Part shown: positions 63,001 through 64,000 of the stretch, piece after piece
How the letters are laid out: each line of letters opens with the position of its first letter
Position numbering within the stretch: the first letter of the stretch is position 1
Source of the DNA: Streptococcus sp. sy004
GTDB taxonomy: Bacteria; Bacillota; Bacilli; Lactobacillales; Streptococcaceae
Assembly: GCF_007859205.1 (NCBI RefSeq)
Contig: NZ_VOHP01000001.1
Location: 414,786-478,785 of the forward strand
Length of the DNA stretch: 64,000 nucleotides
Reading direction: 5' to 3'
Notes under the pieces: model-generated
What the model was told of the DNA's origin: nothing
Databases searched by the model: none
Seen by the model: only the letters and a program-made list of their open reading frames with translations
Translations under genes and position numbers: made by a program

Positions 63001-64000
63001 GGATGGATCAGATGTTTCAAAAGTTGGGGTACCAGTTTGAGTTGAACCTTGAACTGCAGATGATACAGCATTTTCTGATGTCATGGTTACATCCGTCACT
63101 GTTGGAGTATAAATGTTTGTCGCTGGATCACCACTCAAATCTTGAACACGAACACGAACAGGCGTTGCCGTACCAACAAAACTTGGAAGTGGTTGGAAAG
63201 TAATCACACCATTTTCTAAAGTATAGGTTCCTTGACCGTCAACAGTGACACTTGTAGTTGGGTTGCCATTTGCATCCAACAAGGTCAAGGTTGACATATC
63301 TAAATCTTCTGTACCTGTACCATCAGTACCTGCTGTGAACATCGTTGAAGCATCTGTCGTTTGAGCTTGTCCTTGAGGACCTTCTGTTTCACGATCTTCT
63401 CCAGTTGGTGTTAGATTAATGACAGTTGGTGTATAGGTAGCCGTTGCTGGATCTCCGCTCAAATCGGCCATACGAACTGTTACTGGAGTTACATCTCCTG
63501 TGTAATTCGTATTTGGCGTGAAGGTAATTGTACCATTATCTAGAACATAAGTTCCTTCTGCTACCGTCACACTTGTCGCTGGATTACCATTTGCATCTAA
63601 CAAGGTCAAGCTTGTTTCATCCAAGGCTTCCGTGCCATTACCATCTGTTCCTGCCTTGAACATGCTTGTCGCATTCGTTGTTTGAGCAACATTGATGTAA
63701 TCCTCACTTGTGCGATCTTTAGCAGTTGGCGTCAAGTTGATTACACGTGGCGTGTACGTTGCTGTTGCCGTGTCACCACTCAAGTCGGCCATGCGAACCG
63801 TTACTGGAGTTACATCTCCTGTGTAATTCGTATTTGGCGTGAAGGTAATTGTACCATTTTCTAGAACATAAGTTCCTTCTGCTACCGTCACACTTGTCGC
63901 TGGATTACCATTTGCATCTAACAAGGTCAAGCTTGTTTCATCCAAGGCTTCCGTGCCATTACCATCTGTTCCTGCCTTGAACATGCTTGTTGCATCTGTT
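60061..64000 (-). CDS. giant LPXTG-anchored surface protein with CshA-type fibril repeats (N-terminus outside the window)
   Basis: At least 1,312 residues, open to the right edge; the apparent ATG at 63984 is inside a repeat and is not the start. From N to C: fibril repeats of about 107 residues with GTDGNGTEALDETSLTLLDA; two diverged units; four near-identical 107-residue units; eight 51-residue MucBP-like units; a Pro/Ala/Lys wall-spanning stretch; LPNTG; hydrophobic helix; KRRRKED. It would stand out from the wall as a long fibril, attached by sortase A. The C-terminus is almost the same as that of the neighbouring adhesin, suggesting duplication or gene conversion. Confidence 0.92.
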   Translation of the reverse strand, partial: TDATSMFKAGTDGNGTEALDETSLTLLDANGNPATSVTVAEGTYVLENGTITFTPNTNYTGDVTPVTVRMADLSGDTATATYTPRVINLTPTAKDRTSEDYINVAQTTNATSMFKAGTDGNGTEALDETSLTLLDANGNPATSVTVAEGTYVLDNGTITFTPNTNYTGDVTPVTVRMADLSGDPATATYTPTVINLTPTGEDRETEGPQGQAQTTDASTMFTAGTDGTGTEDLDMSTLTLLDANGNPTTSVTVDGQGTYTLENGVITFQPLPSFVGTATPVRVRVQDLSGDPATNIYTPTVTDVTMTSENAVSSAVQGSTQTGTPTFETSDPSVTVTGYTLVGADAEGKVVIEGEGTYTIDQATGEVTFVPDPSFTGTGTGVTVTATDSNGETQTATYTPTVTPAEITATGDESTGVQGATQTGQITSEITNGDNVTKTTYTFDGETTKVVPGEGTYTIDPETGKVTFIPEPSFTGTATPVEVTVTATIRNQDGSESTISDTATYTPTVTPAEITATGDESTGVQGATQTGQITSEITNGDNVTKTTYTFDGETTKVVPGEGTYTIDPETGKVTFIPEPSFTGTATPVEVTVTATIRNQDGSESTISDTATYTPTVTPAEITATGDESTGVQGATQTGQITSEITNGDNVTKTTYTFDGETTKVVPGEGTYTIDPETGKVTFIPEPSFTGTATPVEVTVTATIRNQDGSESTISDTATYTPTVTPAEITATGDESTGVQGATQTGQITSEITNGDNVTKTTYTFDGETTKVVPGEGTYTIDPETGKVTFIPEPSFTGTATPVEVTVTATIRNQDGSESTISDTATYTPTVTPTTTSFVDGDGNPLLPNEEGNVPSKDIPGYEIISSTTDENGNTVHTYRKVTTPTTSFVDGDGNPLLPNEEGNVPSKDIPGYEIISSTTDENGNTVHTYRKVTTPTTSFVDGDGNPLLPNEEGNVPSKDIPGYEIISSTTDENGNTVHTYRKVTTPVTSFVDEDGNVISPNEDGKQPSKAISGYELVGSSTDENGNVVHTYRKVVKTTTSFVDGDGNPILPNEEGNVPSKDIPGYEIISSTTDENGNLVHTYRKVVKTTTSFVDGDGNPILPNEEGNVPSKDISGYEIVSSTTDANGNTIHTYRKVTTPMTSFVDEEGNVISPNEDGKQPSKDISDYKLVGSSTDENGNVVHTYRKVVKTTTSFVDGDGNPILPNEDGNVPSKDIPGYEIVSSTTDENDNTVHTYRKVVKQDEPSVVTPNSPKASTLAKPAEAKPAPATKTTNKLEVLPNTGTENTATASALGVGMILTALGLAGKRRRKED
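60282..61505 (-). repeat. eight tandem 153-bp repeats (MucBP-like units)
   Basis: Each 51-residue unit follows TSFVDGDGNPLLPNEEGN ... PSKDIPGYEIISSTTDENGN ... VHTYRKV. Two variants alternate: a GDGNPxLPNEEG type (six copies, the first three identical in protein) and an E-D/E-GNVISPNEDGKQ type (two copies). Confidence 0.93.
61511..62794 (-). repeat. four tandem 321-bp repeats (CshA-type fibril units)
   Basis: Each unit encodes 107 residues, with the cores ITSEITNGDNVTKTTYTFDG, GEGTYTIDPETGKVTFIPEP and NQDGSESTISDTATYTPTV; the four translations are identical and the DNA differs at only a few third positions. This suggests recent expansion or conversion and probable copy-number variation between strains. 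Confidence 0.93.
62795..64000 (-). repeat. diverged CshA-type fibril repeats at the window edge
   Basis: Two complete units of about 107 residues (MFKAGTDGNGTEALDETSL ... TPNTNYTGDVTPVTVRMADL) and two more diverged ones (MFTAGTDGTGTEDLD..., and the ADAEGKVVIEGEGTYTI unit). The array continues beyond the right edge, where the upstream sequence again reads into the same repeat. Confidence 0.85.

Overview
The window is a stretch of a Streptococcus chromosome (low G+C, Lactobacillales). The evidence is the gene set and order: gyrA next to ldh, the relQ-nadK-pseudouridine synthase-pta cluster, ciaRH beside pepN and phoU-pst, an SMK-box (SAM-III) leader on metK, PepS, DUF4044 and DUF3272 small proteins, and YSIRK/LPXTG surface proteins. 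I cannot name the species. I see no rRNA, tRNA, CRISPR array, prophage or transposase gene.

Layout. 1-4.1 kb: the 5' part of gyrA (reads off the left edge), ldh and the H2O-forming NADH oxidase, i.e. lactate fermentation and oxygen/NADH balance. 4.2-11.9 kb: one leftward operon for nucleoside salvage: an RsmC-like methyltransferase, pyrimidine-nucleoside phosphorylase, deoxyribose-phosphate aldolase, cytidine deaminase and a BmpA/NupABC nucleoside ABC importer, with three stacked hairpins between the binding protein and its ATPase. 12-25.3 kb: mostly housekeeping genes: coaA, rpsT, a DUF1304/TetR pair, an SDR, relQ-nadK-rlu-pta, a CYTH protein, prs, a cysteine desulfurase with DUF1831, the redox repressor rex, a class-I amidotransferase, radC and an AI-2E family exporter. 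25.3-28.1 kb: a decayed beta-glucoside locus, with one GH1 gene carrying three lesions, an intact SGNH hydrolase behind a perfect palindromic operator, and a second GH1 gene reduced to its C-terminus. 28-37.1 kb: GNAT, a PAS-like protein, cutC, obgE, pepS, murA, metK with its riboswitch, and a biotin ligase without its DNA-binding domain. 37.1-53.6 kb: ciaRH, pepN, the pst-phoU phosphate importer headed by rsmF, suhB-like/UPF0223/spx, ribF, truB, a DUF2130 coiled-coil protein and a membrane protein.

53.7-64 kb is the accessory part: two very large cell-wall-anchored modular surface proteins in tandem. The first (CshA-like head, CshA-type fibril repeats, Rib-type repeats, LPNTG anchor) has one reading frame of 2,039 codons interrupted only by two in-frame TAA codons. 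The second (CshA-type fibril repeats including four near-identical 321-bp units, then eight 153-bp units, LPNTG anchor) is open to the right edge of the window.

Regulation visible in the sequence: Rex-like and cre-like sites on ldh; a cre-like site on nox; a SAM-III riboswitch on metK; a possible CiaR-type direct repeat on the nucleoside operon; palindromic operator candidates at the TetR/DUF1304, SGNH and first adhesin promoters; and several promoters whose -10 box lies only 6-7 bases before the start codon with no Shine-Dalgarno sequence (rsmF-pst, birA, truB, perhaps the PAS-like gene), which predicts leaderless mRNAs.
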